Positions 9,116-17,593 of a stretch of DNA of 64,000 nt are shown here, one piece after another. The translations under genes and the position numbers were made by a program. The notes beneath the pieces are model-generated. The model made no database searches and had not been told where the DNA came from. It saw only the letters and a program-made list of their open reading frames with translations. How positions within the stretch are numbered: the stretch's first letter is position 1; each line of letters starts with the position of its first letter. The DNA is from Pseudoduganella ginsengisoli (GTDB taxonomy: Bacteria; Pseudomonadota; Gammaproteobacteria; Burkholderiales; Burkholderiaceae_D), in NCBI RefSeq assembly GCF_009720865.1, contig NZ_WNLA01000022.1, positions 1-64,000 on the forward strand, given 5' to 3'.

Positions 9116-9220
9116 TGCACGTCTGACCCCATTGTTAAATATCCCGGATCGTCAGGGGAAGCGGGATGGCAGCCGATACAAAATGTCTATGAATCGCGCA
9201 CGAATGCACGTCTGACCCCA
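9116..9220. repeat. Two inverted copies of the GGGGTCAG core closing the repeat region
   Basis: TGCACGTCTGACCCCATTGTTA at 9116-9137 and AATGCACGTCTGACCCCA at 9203-9220 are reverse-complement copies of the core found four times in the preceding tandem array. The direct and inverted cores can pair into long hairpins. The whole interval 8809-9250 carries no gene that I can support. This is a dispersed intergenic element rather than a CRISPR, because the spacers are themselves repeated. Confidence 0.8.
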
Positions 9221-9250
9221 CTTGGTTGACGGGGCAGGCAAGGCAAAGAA

Positions 9251-9275
9251 AAAGCCCGGCGCGTGGCCGGGCTTT
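9251..9275 (-). terminator. Rho-independent terminator of the MFS gene
   Basis: Perfect 9-bp stem AAAGCCCGG (9251-9259) and CCGGGCTTT (9267-9275) with a 7-nt loop. Read on the minus strand, the stem is followed by a T-rich run (TTTTTCTTT), which fits termination of the transporter gene ending at 9302. Confidence 0.85.
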
Positions 9276-9301
9276 GGGACGCTCTTATATATAGAGCAGA
9301 T

Positions 9302-10645
9302 CTATTCCTTGATCTCCAGCGCCCTGTTCAAGCTCAGCGCCGCCAGCGAACCGGCTGCGCCGGACAACAGGTACAGGCTCACATAGGCCAGGCCAAAGTT
9401 CGCCGACAGTCCCAGCGCCACCAGCGGTGCAAACGCGGCGCCCACCAGCCAGGCCAGGTCCGACGTCAAGGTCGCGCCGGTATAGCGGAAGTGTGGTTCA
9501 AAGTTGGCCGTCACGGCGCCGGCAGCTTGGCCATACGACAGGCCCAGCAGCACGAAGCCCACCAGCAGGAACACGTTCTGGCCCGTATCGCCGCCATCCA
9601 TCAGCATCGGTACGAAACCGGAGAACACGCCGATCAGCGTGGCTGCCGTACCCAGCGTGGTGCGGCGGCCGAAGCGGTCAGCCAGCAAGCCGGACACGAT
9701 GATCCCGACTGCCGCCAGCGCAGCGCCCAGCATTTGCAGTTCCAGGAAGTCGCTGATCGAGCGGGTTGAATAAATATTAATCCACGACAGCGGGAATACC
9801 GTCACCAGGTGGAACAGCGAATACGACGCCAATGCAGCCAGTGCGCCGATCAGCACGTTGCGGCCTTGCGATTGCGCCAATTCCACGACGTTCACCGGAT
9901 CGAGCTGGTGGTCGTCCAGCAGGCGGGAATACTCGGTAGTCGATACCAGGCGCAGGCGGGCAAACAGCGCCACGACGTTAATCGCGAACGCCACATAGAA
10001 TGGATAGCGCCAGCCCCAGTCCAGGAAATCCAAGGTCGACAGCTGCGCCAGCAGGAACGAGAACAGGCCCGCGGCAATGATAAAGCCGACCGGTGCGCCC
10101 AGCTGGCCCAGCATCGCATACCAGCCGCGCTTGTGCTTGGGCGCCGACAGCGCCAGCAGCGACGGCAAGCCGTCCGACGCGCCGCCCTGCGCCAGGCCCT
10201 GGCCCACGCGCAGCAGCGACAGCAGTACGATCGACGCCGCCCCCAGATGCGCATATTCCGGCAAGAAGGCGATACCGGCAGTCGACATGCCCATCAAGAA
10301 CAGCGCCACCGTCAATTTGGTTTCACGGCCGAAGCGCCGTTGTAATTCCATAAACAGTACGGAACCAATCGGCCGCGCAATGAAGGCGAACGCGAAAATC
10401 GTGAACGAGTACAGCGTACCGTCCAGCCGGCTTTCGAAAGGGAAAAACACTTGCGGGAACACCAGCACGGAGGCAATGGCGTAGACAAAGAAATCGAAAT
10501 ATTCGGAAGCTCGTCCGATCACCACCCCGACTGCGATGTCTTCAGGGTGGATTTCACCGTCGCGCGCGTTGATGTTGCGTGCACCGTGAGCGTGGCCGCG
10601 TTGAGGATATTCGGCTGGGTAATCGCCGTGGTAGGAAACTGTCAT
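9302..10645 (-). CDS. MFS transporter, metabolite:H+ symporter (MHS) type
   Basis: A 447-residue inner membrane protein with about 12 transmembrane helices. The N-terminal GRASEYFDFFVYAIAS and the loop after helix 2 (FIARPIGSVLFMELQRRFGR) fit the MHS family of organic-acid and osmolyte symporters (ShiA/ProP relatives), with DRFGRR in the second half. The ATG at 10645 has an AAGGAG Shine-Dalgarno, while the 12 upstream in-frame codons lack one. It is divergent from cyoA across a 146-bp regulatory region and has its own terminator. Substrate unknown. A link to respiration is only suggested by the shared promoter region. Confidence 0.9.
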   Translation of the reverse strand: MTVSYHGDYPAEYPQRGHAHGARNINARDGEIHPEDIAVGVVIGRASEYFDFFVYAIASVLVFPQVFFPFESRLDGTLYSFTIFAFAFIARPIGSVLFMELQRRFGRETKLTVALFLMGMSTAGIAFLPEYAHLGAASIVLLSLLRVGQGLAQGGASDGLPSLLALSAPKHKRGWYAMLGQLGAPVGFIIAAGLFSFLLAQLSTLDFLDWGWRYPFYVAFAINVVALFARLRLVSTTEYSRLLDDHQLDPVNVVELAQSQGRNVLIGALAALASYSLFHLVTVFPLSWINIYSTRSISDFLELQMLGAALAAVGIIVSGLLADRFGRRTTLGTAATLIGVFSGFVPMLMDGGDTGQNVFLLVGFVLLGLSYGQAAGAVTANFEPHFRYTGATLTSDLAWLVGAAFAPLVALGLSANFGLAYVSLYLLSGAAGSLAALSLNRALEIKE

Positions 10646-10694
10646 GGCCAACTCCTTTGTCTCTCGTAATATTTTTTTCAACAGCTCCCCCGGG

Positions 10695-10727
10695 AATTGG
10701 ACGGGGGGTAGGACAAAGTGTCCAATT
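10695..10727. promoter_or_regulatory. Inverted repeat in the divergent MFS/cyoA promoter region
   Basis: AATTGGAC (10695-10702) and GTCCAATT (10720-10727) form a perfect 8-bp inverted repeat. Nested on its right side is GGACAAAGTGTCC (10711-10723), another dyad. A third imperfect dyad, GTAACGTACATTAC, lies near 10775-10788. These sit between the transporter start (10645) and the cyoA start (10792) and are candidate operators for redox control of the oxidase. The binding protein is not known. RegA, encoded downstream, is one candidate. Confidence 0.45.
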
Positions 10728-10791
10728 TCCAGAGAGCACTGTTAGACGTTACAGTAGCATGTTATTCATTTTATGTAACGTACATTACCGC

Positions 10792-11775
10792 ATGAATCCA
10801 ACGTTGATCCGACGCGGACTTGCTCTTTCTTCCGTTTTGTGGCTGGCTGGCTGCAACACGGTCGTCATGAAGCCGTCCGGAGATATCGCCGCTCAGCAGG
10901 CCAACCTTGTTGTTGTGTCCACTCTGCTGATGTTGCTGATTATCGTGCCCGTCATTGCACTGACTCTGTTCTTTGCATGGCGCTACCGTGCCAGCAATAC
11001 TTCCGCCAAATACGATCCAGACTGGGATCACTCCACCAAGCTCGAACTGGTGATCTGGGGCGCACCGCTGCTCATCATCATCGTGCTGGGCCTGCTGACC
11101 TGGATCAGCACCCACAAACTGGACCCGTATCGTCCACTGGACCGCATCGACGAAACCCGTGCGATCGCGCCAGGCGTCAAGCCGCTGGAAGTGCAAGTGG
11201 TGGCGCTGGACTGGAAATGGCTGTTTATCTACCCAGACCTGGGCATCGCCACGGTGAATGAACTGGCAACGCCAGTGGATATGCCGGTGCGCTACAAAAT
11301 CACCGCATCGACCGTGATGAATGCGTTCTACATTCCCGCCAAGGCCGGCATGATCTACGCGATGCCAGGCATGCAGACGGAATTGAACGCCGTGATCAAC
11401 CAGGCCGGTGTTTACGACGGCTTCTCCGCCAACTACTCGGGTGCAGGCTTCTCCGGCATGCGCTTCAAGTACCACGGCCTGTCGCAAGCAGACTTCGACG
11501 CATGGGTCGCAAAAGTCAAAGCTGCCGGCAATACGCTGGACCGCACCGGTTACCAGGCGCTGGAAAAACCGAGCGAAAAAGAGCCTGTGCGCTACTTCGC
11601 CGGCGTAGCCGACGGCCTGTACGACGCGATCCTGAATCGCTGCGTCGGCGACGGCCAGACCTGCATCAACAAGATGGTGGCGGACGACATCGTGCGCGCC
11701 CGTACCGCGGCTGAACTGTGCTTCACCCCACAGGCGAAAAAAGCCGAGCCTAAACTTTCGATGAAGAACGACTAA
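10792..11775 (+). CDS. cyoA: Cytochrome o ubiquinol oxidase subunit II
   Basis: A 327-residue lipoprotein subunit of the heme-copper quinol oxidase in the inner membrane. The signal peptide ends in a lipobox (WLAGC, lipidated Cys about residue 20). Two membrane helices follow, then a periplasmic cupredoxin domain. The CuA ligands of cytochrome c oxidases are absent. Instead NYSGAGFSGMRFK is the typical CyoA sequence, so the electron donor is ubiquinol, not cytochrome c. The start at 10792 gives the expected length. Its TAA overlaps the ATG of cyoB by one base, so the two are coupled. Confidence 0.96.
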   Translation: MNPTLIRRGLALSSVLWLAGCNTVVMKPSGDIAAQQANLVVVSTLLMLLIIVPVIALTLFFAWRYRASNTSAKYDPDWDHSTKLELVIWGAPLLIIIVLGLLTWISTHKLDPYRPLDRIDETRAIAPGVKPLEVQVVALDWKWLFIYPDLGIATVNELATPVDMPVRYKITASTVMNAFYIPAKAGMIYAMPGMQTELNAVINQAGVYDGFSANYSGAGFSGMRFKYHGLSQADFDAWVAKVKAAGNTLDRTGYQALEKPSEKEPVRYFAGVADGLYDAILNRCVGDGQTCINKMVADDIVRARTAAELCFTPQAKKAEPKLSMKND

Positions 11776-13781
11776 TGCAAGCCCATACCGAAGTCCAACA
11801 CGACCTGATCTTCGGTCGGCTCAGCTGGGAAGCGATTCCCTACCATGAGCCGATCCTGATCGCTACCTTTGCCGGCGTATTGCTGGGCGGCGCTGGCCTG
11901 CTCGGCGCGCTGACCTATTTCCGCATGTGGGGCCCGCTGTGGCGTAACTGGATCACCAGTATCGACCACAAGAAAATCGGCATCATGTACATGATCCTCG
12001 GCCTGGTCATGTTCCTGCGCGGTTTCGCTGACGCCGCGATGATGCGTGCGCAGCAAGCCATCTCGTTTGGCGACAATGCCGGCTTCCTGCCGCCGCACCA
12101 CTATGACCAGGTGTTCACGGCGCACGGCGTCATCATGATTTTCTTCGTGGCGATGCCGTTCGTCACGGGCCTGATGAACTACGTGGTGCCGCTGCAGATC
12201 GGTGCGCGCGACGTGGCGTTCCCGTTCCTGAACAACTTCTCGTTCTGGATGACCACCTTCGGCGCCGCGCTGATCATGGCGTCGCTGTTCATTGGTGAAT
12301 TCGCGAAAACCGGCTGGCTGGCGTATCCGCCGCTGTCGGGCATCCTGGCCAGCCCGGACGTCGGGGTGGACTACTATATCTGGGCGCTACAGGTGGCCGG
12401 GGTCGGCACCTTGCTGTCCGGCGTCAACCTGATCGCCACCATCGTGAAGATGCGCGCGCCTGGCATGGACATGATGAAGATGCCAGTGTTCACCTGGACC
12501 GCGCTGTGCACCAACGTGCTGATCGTTGCCGTATTCCCGGTGCTGACCGCCGTATTGGCCATGCTGTCGCTGGACCGCACGTTCGGCACCCACTTCTTCA
12601 CCAACGACGGCGGCGGCAACCCGATGCTGTACGTGAACCTGATCTGGATCTGGGGCCACCCTGAGGTGTACATCCTGGTGCTGCCGATCTTCGGTATCTT
12701 CTCCGAAATCGTGTCCACGTTCTCGGGCAAGCGCCTGTTCGGCTATTCGTCGATGGTGTATGCAACCGTCGTGATTACCATCCTGTCGTACCTGGTATGG
12801 CTGCACCACTTCTTCACGATGGGCTCGGGCGCATCGGTGAACTCGTTCTTCGGCATTACCACGATGATTATCTCGATCCCGACGGGCGCGAAGATCTTCA
12901 ACTGGCTGTTCACCATGTACCGCGGCCGCATCAAGTTTGAACTGCCGATGATGTGGACCATCAGCTTCATGATCACGTTCGTGATCGGCGGCATGACCGG
13001 CGTGCTGCTGGCCGTGCCACCAGCGGACTTCGTGCTGCACAACTCGCTGTTCCTGATCGCCCACTTCCACAACGTGATCATTGGCGGCGTGGTGTTCGGC
13101 GTGTTCGCCGCGATCAACTACTGGTGGCCAAAAGCGTTTGGCTACAAGCTGAACACGTACTGGGGCAAATGGTCGTTCTGGCTGTGGACCATTGGTTTCT
13201 ACTTCGCGTTCATGCCGCTGTATGTGCTGGGCCTGATGGGCGTAACCCGCCGCATGAGCCACTTCGACGATCCTTCGCTGCAAATCTGGTTCCAGGTTGC
13301 CGCACTGGGCGCGGCCATGATTGCCGGCGGTATCGGCGCCATGCTGCTGCAGTTCTACGTATCGTTCCGCGACCGCGCCAAGCTGCGCGACGTGACGGGC
13401 GACCCATGGGGCGGCCGTACGCTGGAATGGTCGACGTCGTCGCCACCGCCAGACTACAACTTCGCGTTCACCCCGGTCGTGCATGACAACGATGCGTGGG
13501 CCGACATGAAGAAGAATGGCTACCAGCGTCCGTTGAAGGACTTCGTGGAAATCCACATGCCTGCCAATACCTGGGCTGGTTTCGTGATCTCCGCGCTGGC
13601 TGGCGGTGTGGGCTTCTGCCTGATCTGGCAAATGTGGCTGCTGGCCGGCGTGGCGTTTGCCGCGATGCTGGGCACCATCATTGTCCACACGTTCAACTAC
13701 AAGCGTGACTACTACATCCCGGTCAAGCAAGTGACCGAGACCGAAGAAGCTTTTACGCAAAAGCTGGAAGCCCACGCCTGA
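11775..13781 (+). CDS. cyoB: Cytochrome o ubiquinol oxidase subunit I
   Basis: The 668-residue catalytic subunit, which oxidises ubiquinol, reduces O2 to water and pumps protons. Metal ligands are visible at positions about 11 residues after their E. coli counterparts: His117 (low-spin heme), His295 in WGHPEVY with its crosslinked Tyr, His344-His345 in LHHFF (CuB), and His430 and His432 in HFHN (high-spin and low-spin heme). About 15 transmembrane helices fit the family, as does the PLQIGARDVAFP loop. It is the second gene of cyoABCD. No heme O synthase (cyoE) follows in this operon, so heme O must be supplied from elsewhere. Confidence 0.98.
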   Translation: MQAHTEVQHDLIFGRLSWEAIPYHEPILIATFAGVLLGGAGLLGALTYFRMWGPLWRNWITSIDHKKIGIMYMILGLVMFLRGFADAAMMRAQQAISFGDNAGFLPPHHYDQVFTAHGVIMIFFVAMPFVTGLMNYVVPLQIGARDVAFPFLNNFSFWMTTFGAALIMASLFIGEFAKTGWLAYPPLSGILASPDVGVDYYIWALQVAGVGTLLSGVNLIATIVKMRAPGMDMMKMPVFTWTALCTNVLIVAVFPVLTAVLAMLSLDRTFGTHFFTNDGGGNPMLYVNLIWIWGHPEVYILVLPIFGIFSEIVSTFSGKRLFGYSSMVYATVVITILSYLVWLHHFFTMGSGASVNSFFGITTMIISIPTGAKIFNWLFTMYRGRIKFELPMMWTISFMITFVIGGMTGVLLAVPPADFVLHNSLFLIAHFHNVIIGGVVFGVFAAINYWWPKAFGYKLNTYWGKWSFWLWTIGFYFAFMPLYVLGLMGVTRRMSHFDDPSLQIWFQVAALGAAMIAGGIGAMLLQFYVSFRDRAKLRDVTGDPWGGRTLEWSTSSPPPDYNFAFTPVVHDNDAWADMKKNGYQRPLKDFVEIHMPANTWAGFVISALAGGVGFCLIWQMWLLAGVAFAAMLGTIIVHTFNYKRDYYIPVKQVTETEEAFTQKLEAHA

Positions 13782-13782
13782 T

Positions 13783-14400
13783 ATGAGTGCAACTATGAAA
13801 GATACGACTGATATCAGCGCACGCTACTTCGTGCGCGAACATCACCCGGAGAACGGCACCCTGCTGGGCTTCTGGATCTACCTGATGAGCGACTGCCTGC
13901 TGTTCGCTTGCCTGTTCTCGGCTTACGCCATCCTGGGCCGCAACTATGCGGGCGGCCCGACGGGCGCCGAACTGTTCGACCTGCCGCTGGTGGCCGTCAA
14001 CACGGCTTTCCTGCTGCTGTCGTCGATCACGTATGGCTTCGCCATGCTGGAATCGCAAAAGAAGAAGCTGGGCCTGACCATCTTCTGGCTGATCGTCACC
14101 GGCCTGTTCGGCCTGGCGTTCCTGTCGCTGGAACTGTATGAGTTCAACCACCTGATCCACGAAGGCGCCGGCCCTGACCGTTCGGCTTTCCTGACGTCGT
14201 TCTTCGCGCTGGTCGGCACCCACGGCCTGCACGTGACGTTCGGTATCGTATGGCTGGTGACCCTGCTGTTCCAGTTGAAAAAGCATGGCCTGACCCATGA
14301 AAACAAGCGCCGCATGATGTGCCTGTCGATGTTCTGGCACTTCCTGGACGTGGTCTGGATCGGCGTATTCACCTTTGTCTACCTGATGGGAGTCATGTAA
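13783..14400 (+). CDS. cyoC: Cytochrome o ubiquinol oxidase subunit III
   Basis: A 205-residue, five-helix membrane subunit. The opening LLGFWIYLMSDCLLFACLFSAYA and the loop GTHGLHVTFGIVWL are typical of CyoC, as is the C-terminal FWHFLDVVWIGVFTFVYLMGV. It starts one base after cyoB stops, and its stop codon overlaps the cyoD start. A second in-frame ATG at 13795 is possible. It stabilises the oxidase core and the oxygen path. Confidence 0.97.
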   Translation: MSATMKDTTDISARYFVREHHPENGTLLGFWIYLMSDCLLFACLFSAYAILGRNYAGGPTGAELFDLPLVAVNTAFLLLSSITYGFAMLESQKKKLGLTIFWLIVTGLFGLAFLSLELYEFNHLIHEGAGPDRSAFLTSFFALVGTHGLHVTFGIVWLVTLLFQLKKHGLTHENKRRMMCLSMFWHFLDVVWIGVFTFVYLMGVM

Positions 14401-14801
14401 TGGCAAACCACGATCATAATCACGACCACGATCACGGCCATGGCCACCACGGCCATGACGATCACGACCACGGCAGCCTGAAGACCTACACCATCGGCTT
14501 CATCCTGTCGGTCATCCTGACCGCCATCCCGTTCTGGCTGGTGATGGGCAAAGTGCTGGCCAATCCAAGCACCACTGCGCTGATCCTGCTGGGCCTGGGC
14601 GCCGTGCAAATCGTTGTGCACATGGTGTACTTCCTGCACATGAACGCGAAGTCGGAAGGCGGCTGGAACATGCTGGCGCTGATCTTCTCGACCATCCTCG
14701 TGGTCATCGTGCTGTCCGGCTCGATCTGGGTCATGTACCACATGAACCACAACATGATGCCGGGTATGCCGGATGCGCATGACATGCGTATCCGCCCGTA
14801 A
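14400..14801 (+). CDS. cyoD: Cytochrome o ubiquinol oxidase subunit IV with a His-rich N-terminus
   Basis: A 133-residue, three-helix small subunit needed for assembly of the oxidase. The membrane part (KTYTIGFILSVILTAIPFWL, then VQIVVHMVYFLHMN) is ordinary CyoD. The first 25 residues are unusual: 11 of residues 4-24 are His, mostly alternating with Asp or Gly, encoded by a CAC/CAT-GAC/GGC repeat tract at about 14409-14474. Such a tail could bind Cu, Zn or Ni. Its ATG overlaps the cyoC stop by one base (TAATG). Confidence 0.96.
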   Translation: MANHDHNHDHDHGHGHHGHDDHDHGSLKTYTIGFILSVILTAIPFWLVMGKVLANPSTTALILLGLGAVQIVVHMVYFLHMNAKSEGGWNMLALIFSTILVVIVLSGSIWVMYHMNHNMMPGMPDAHDMRIRP

Positions 14802-14828
14802 GCGTCCGTAATCCTTTAGGGTACGGAC

Positions 14829-15632
14829 ATGCAACGGCCGCACGATAGCCTGCGTTCTTCCGCATTGCGGAAGATGCTGGCCGTCTGTGCGGCCGTTGCT
14901 GTTTGCCTGCTGCTGGCACTGGGCACCTGGCAGGTGGTCCGCTTGCAGTGGAAGCTGGATTTGATTGCCAAAGTGGACACCCGCGTCCACGCAACACCGG
15001 TGGCCGTGCCGGAACCCGCGCAATGGGCGCAGGTCAATGCGGCCAATGATGAATACCGCCACGTCACCCTGACGGGCGTTTATCTCCCCGAATACACGAC
15101 CCGCGTGCAGGCCACCACGGACCTGGGCAGCGGGTATTGGCTGTTGACGCCGCTCTGCTTGCAGTCCGGCCACATTGTGATCGTCAACCGTGGCTACATC
15201 GGCCAGGATGCCGCCAAACGGCTGCCTGCGCCAGCCGCCACGTCCGCTGGAAAAGCCGTTTGCGCCACCGTGGCTGACCATGCGCCCGTGACCATCAACG
15301 GGCTATTGCGCCTGCCGGAAACCGGCCGCGCCTTCCTGCGCCATAACGATCCCGCCAACAACCGCTGGTATGCGCGCGACGTGGCGGCCATCGGCAAGGC
15401 GCGCGGCTTCGATGCGTCCATGGTGGCGCCATTTTTTGTCGATGCCGGCAAGGACCAGGAACCGCCGCTTGCCGATGAAGCGTTGCGCCCCGTCGGCGGC
15501 CTTACCGTGATTTCATTCACCAACAACCATCTGGTATATGCTCTCACCTGGTATGCGCTGGCAGCGATGGCGGCCGGCGCATTCATCTGGGTGGCGCGCG
15601 ATGACAAGCGCCGCAAACGTCAACATGATTAA
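14829..15632 (+). CDS. SURF1 family oxidase assembly protein
   Basis: A 267-residue SURF1 homologue, anchored by an N-terminal helix (about residues 15-38, ending ALGTWQV) and a C-terminal helix (about 230-252), with a periplasmic domain between them. The GTWQVVRLQWK box and the VNRGYIGQD motif are family marks. SURF1 proteins help insert heme into terminal oxidases, most often the cytochrome c oxidases. Here the gene directly follows cyoABCD, which points to a role for the quinol oxidase. An AGGG Shine-Dalgarno precedes the ATG. It probably belongs to the cyo transcript and leads into regB. Confidence 0.9.
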   Translation: MQRPHDSLRSSALRKMLAVCAAVAVCLLLALGTWQVVRLQWKLDLIAKVDTRVHATPVAVPEPAQWAQVNAANDEYRHVTLTGVYLPEYTTRVQATTDLGSGYWLLTPLCLQSGHIVIVNRGYIGQDAAKRLPAPAATSAGKAVCATVADHAPVTINGLLRLPETGRAFLRHNDPANNRWYARDVAAIGKARGFDASMVAPFFVDAGKDQEPPLADEALRPVGGLTVISFTNNHLVYALTWYALAAMAAGAFIWVARDDKRRKRQHD

Positions 15633-15675
15633 TACCGGCTGTGCGTGCCGGGATGCATATGCCGGGCCGTGAGCC

Positions 15676-17019
15676 ATGTCTGGGACCACTGATATTTTCG
15701 CAGTACTGAAAGATCCCGCAGCCGTTACCGCGCTGGGGCAGGCCGCTGGCCACCAAAACATGCAGCAGTTGATCCAGTTGCGCTGGATCGCCGTGGTCGG
15801 CCAGATTTCCACCATTGCCATCATTGCGTGGGGCCTGGGCATCCAGTTGCCGGTCGCGTACATGCTGGAAGTGCTGGCGTGCCTGATTGCGTTCAACGTG
15901 GCCAGCCAGCTGCGCTGGCATGAAAAATGGACCGTCACCAACGGTGAACTGTTTTTATCGATGCTGGTCGACGTGGCCAGCCTGACGGCGCAGCTATATT
16001 TGAGTGGCGGTACCTCCAACCCGTTTGTTTTCCTCTACCTGCTGCAAGTGATTTTGTCGGCCGTGCTGCTCGAAGCGTGGTCGACGTGGACCATCGTTGC
16101 CATCACGAGCGGCTGCCTGGCGGGCCTGGCGCTGGTGTCGAAGCCGCTGGCGCTGCCGCTGTTCCATGAGCGCGGCTATTTCAGCCTGTACATCCAGGGC
16201 ATGCTGATTTGCTTTGCCATCAATGCGTCGCTGCTGGTGGTGTTCATCACGCGCATCATGACGAACTTGCGGGCGCGCGACAGCAAGCTGGCGGAAATGC
16301 GCCAGCGCGCCGTGGAAGAAGAACACATCGTCCGTATGGGCTTGCTGGCTTCCGGCGCCGCGCATGAGCTGGGGACGCCGCTGGCCACCATGGCCGTGAT
16401 TCTCGGCGACTGGAAGCGCATGCCCGCGTTCAAGAATGACCCGGACATGCTGGAAGAATTGCAGGAAATGCAGACGCAGCTGGCGCGCTGCAAATCCATC
16501 GTCAGCGGCATTCTGCTGTCGGCAGGGGAAGCGCGCGGCGAGTCGTCCACGCGCACCACGATCAATACCTTCCTCGGCGATCTGGCCGACGAATGGCGTA
16601 ATAGTCGTCCCGTGCAAACGTTCGAATTTGAAAACCACCTGGTGCACGATGTACCGGTGGCGTTTGACTCGACCTTGAAGCAGACCATCTGCAACTTGCT
16701 GGACAATGCGCTGGAAGCGTCGCCGCATTTCGTGCGGCTGGAAGCAACGCGGGAAGGCGAGTCGCTGAAACTGCTGGTGACGGACCGGGGCCCGGGTTTC
16801 CAGGCTGCCGTGCTGGAACAGCTGGGCAAGCCGTACAATTCGACCAAGGAAAAACCGGGACGGGGACTGGGCTTGTTCCTCGTCGTGAACGTGGCGCGCA
16901 CACTGGGCGGCACGGTGGACGCGAGCAATCTGGTGCAGGGCGGGGCGGCTGTGCTGCTGACGTTGCCGCTGGCGGCGATTGCCGTGCCCGATAACAGCGC
17001 GGACGAAGTAAAGGAATAG
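15676..17019 (+). CDS. regB: Redox-sensing histidine kinase of the RegB/PrrB/ActS family
   Basis: A 447-residue membrane kinase with about six N-terminal helices (residues 35-195). The quinone-binding loop signature GGTSNPF is at 111-117. The kinase core has phospho-acceptor His230 in GAAHELGTPLATM. Cys272 in LARCKS corresponds by spacing to the redox-active Cys of Rhodobacter RegB, about 40 residues after the His. The ATPase domain contains DNALEAS, DRGPGF and GRGLGLFL. RegB is active under reducing conditions and phosphorylates RegA, which controls oxidases and other redox genes. It starts 43 bases after SURF1, and regA follows one base after its stop. Confidence 0.93.
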   Translation: MSGTTDIFAVLKDPAAVTALGQAAGHQNMQQLIQLRWIAVVGQISTIAIIAWGLGIQLPVAYMLEVLACLIAFNVASQLRWHEKWTVTNGELFLSMLVDVASLTAQLYLSGGTSNPFVFLYLLQVILSAVLLEAWSTWTIVAITSGCLAGLALVSKPLALPLFHERGYFSLYIQGMLICFAINASLLVVFITRIMTNLRARDSKLAEMRQRAVEEEHIVRMGLLASGAAHELGTPLATMAVILGDWKRMPAFKNDPDMLEELQEMQTQLARCKSIVSGILLSAGEARGESSTRTTINTFLGDLADEWRNSRPVQTFEFENHLVHDVPVAFDSTLKQTICNLLDNALEASPHFVRLEATREGESLKLLVTDRGPGFQAAVLEQLGKPYNSTKEKPGRGLGLFLVVNVARTLGGTVDASNLVQGGAAVLLTLPLAAIAVPDNSADEVKE

Positions 17020-17020
17020 C

Positions 17021-17563
17021 ATGACCACTGAAGAAGAACGCGTACTCTTGATCATCGAAGACGATGAAGCGTTTGCCCGTACGCTGAGCAAATCATTTAC
17101 CCGGCGCGGCTATACGGTGCTGCATGCGCCGGGGCTGGAACAGGCCGAAGCGCTGCTGGAAGAACACTCGCCCGGCTTTGCCGTCGTGGACCTGAAACTG
17201 AACAACAATGCATCCGGTTTGCTGTGCGTGCAAATGCTACACAAATTCGATCCGGAAATGCTGATTGTCGTGCTGACGGGTTATGCCAGCATCAACACGG
17301 CGGTGGAAGCCATCAAGCTGGGCGCGTGCCAGTATTTGGCCAAGCCGTCGAATACCGACGATATCGAAGCGGCATTCAACCATGTGGCAGGCAGCGCGGA
17401 CGTGGAATTGACAGGCCGCGCCACGTCGATCAAGACGCTGGAGTGGGAGCGCATCCACGAAGTGCTGGCGGAAACTGATTTCAATATTTCCGAGGCTGCG
17501 CGCCGCCTCGGCATGCACCGCCGCACACTGGCGCGCAAGCTGGAAAAGCAGCGTGTGAAGTAA
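17021..17563 (+). CDS. regA: Redox response regulator of the RegA/PrrA/ActR family
   Basis: A 180-residue regulator with a REC domain (residues 8-122; acidic pair IIEDDE, phospho-acceptor Asp57 in VVDLKL, Thr in LTGYA, Lys in LAKPS) and a Fis-type HTH at the C-terminus (ISEAARRLGMHRRTLARKL). Length and architecture match RegA/PrrA exactly. An AAGGA Shine-Dalgarno overlaps the end of regB. As cognate regulator of RegB it probably controls the upstream cyo operon. Confidence 0.94.
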   Translation: MTTEEERVLLIIEDDEAFARTLSKSFTRRGYTVLHAPGLEQAEALLEEHSPGFAVVDLKLNNNASGLLCVQMLHKFDPEMLIVVLTGYASINTAVEAIKLGACQYLAKPSNTDDIEAAFNHVAGSADVELTGRATSIKTLEWERIHEVLAETDFNISEAARRLGMHRRTLARKLEKQRVK

Positions 17564-17593
17564 TGGTGACAATGTGCGGGAGCGCAGCGCACA

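Noticed and set aside
8806..9220. CRISPR array in the repeat region
   Set aside because: The sequences between cores are themselves repeated with a 155-bp period, inverted cores are present, and no cas genes are nearby.
8809..9250. Small ORF of about 70 codons (9003-9215) inside the repeats
   Set aside because: It is built from the repeat units, has no convincing Shine-Dalgarno and no similarity pattern.
12387..13775. 462-codon open frame antisense to cyoB
   Set aside because: Lies exactly opposite a conserved oxidase gene. Its product is His/Arg/Gln-rich with no family pattern, as expected for the complement of a GC-rich coding region.
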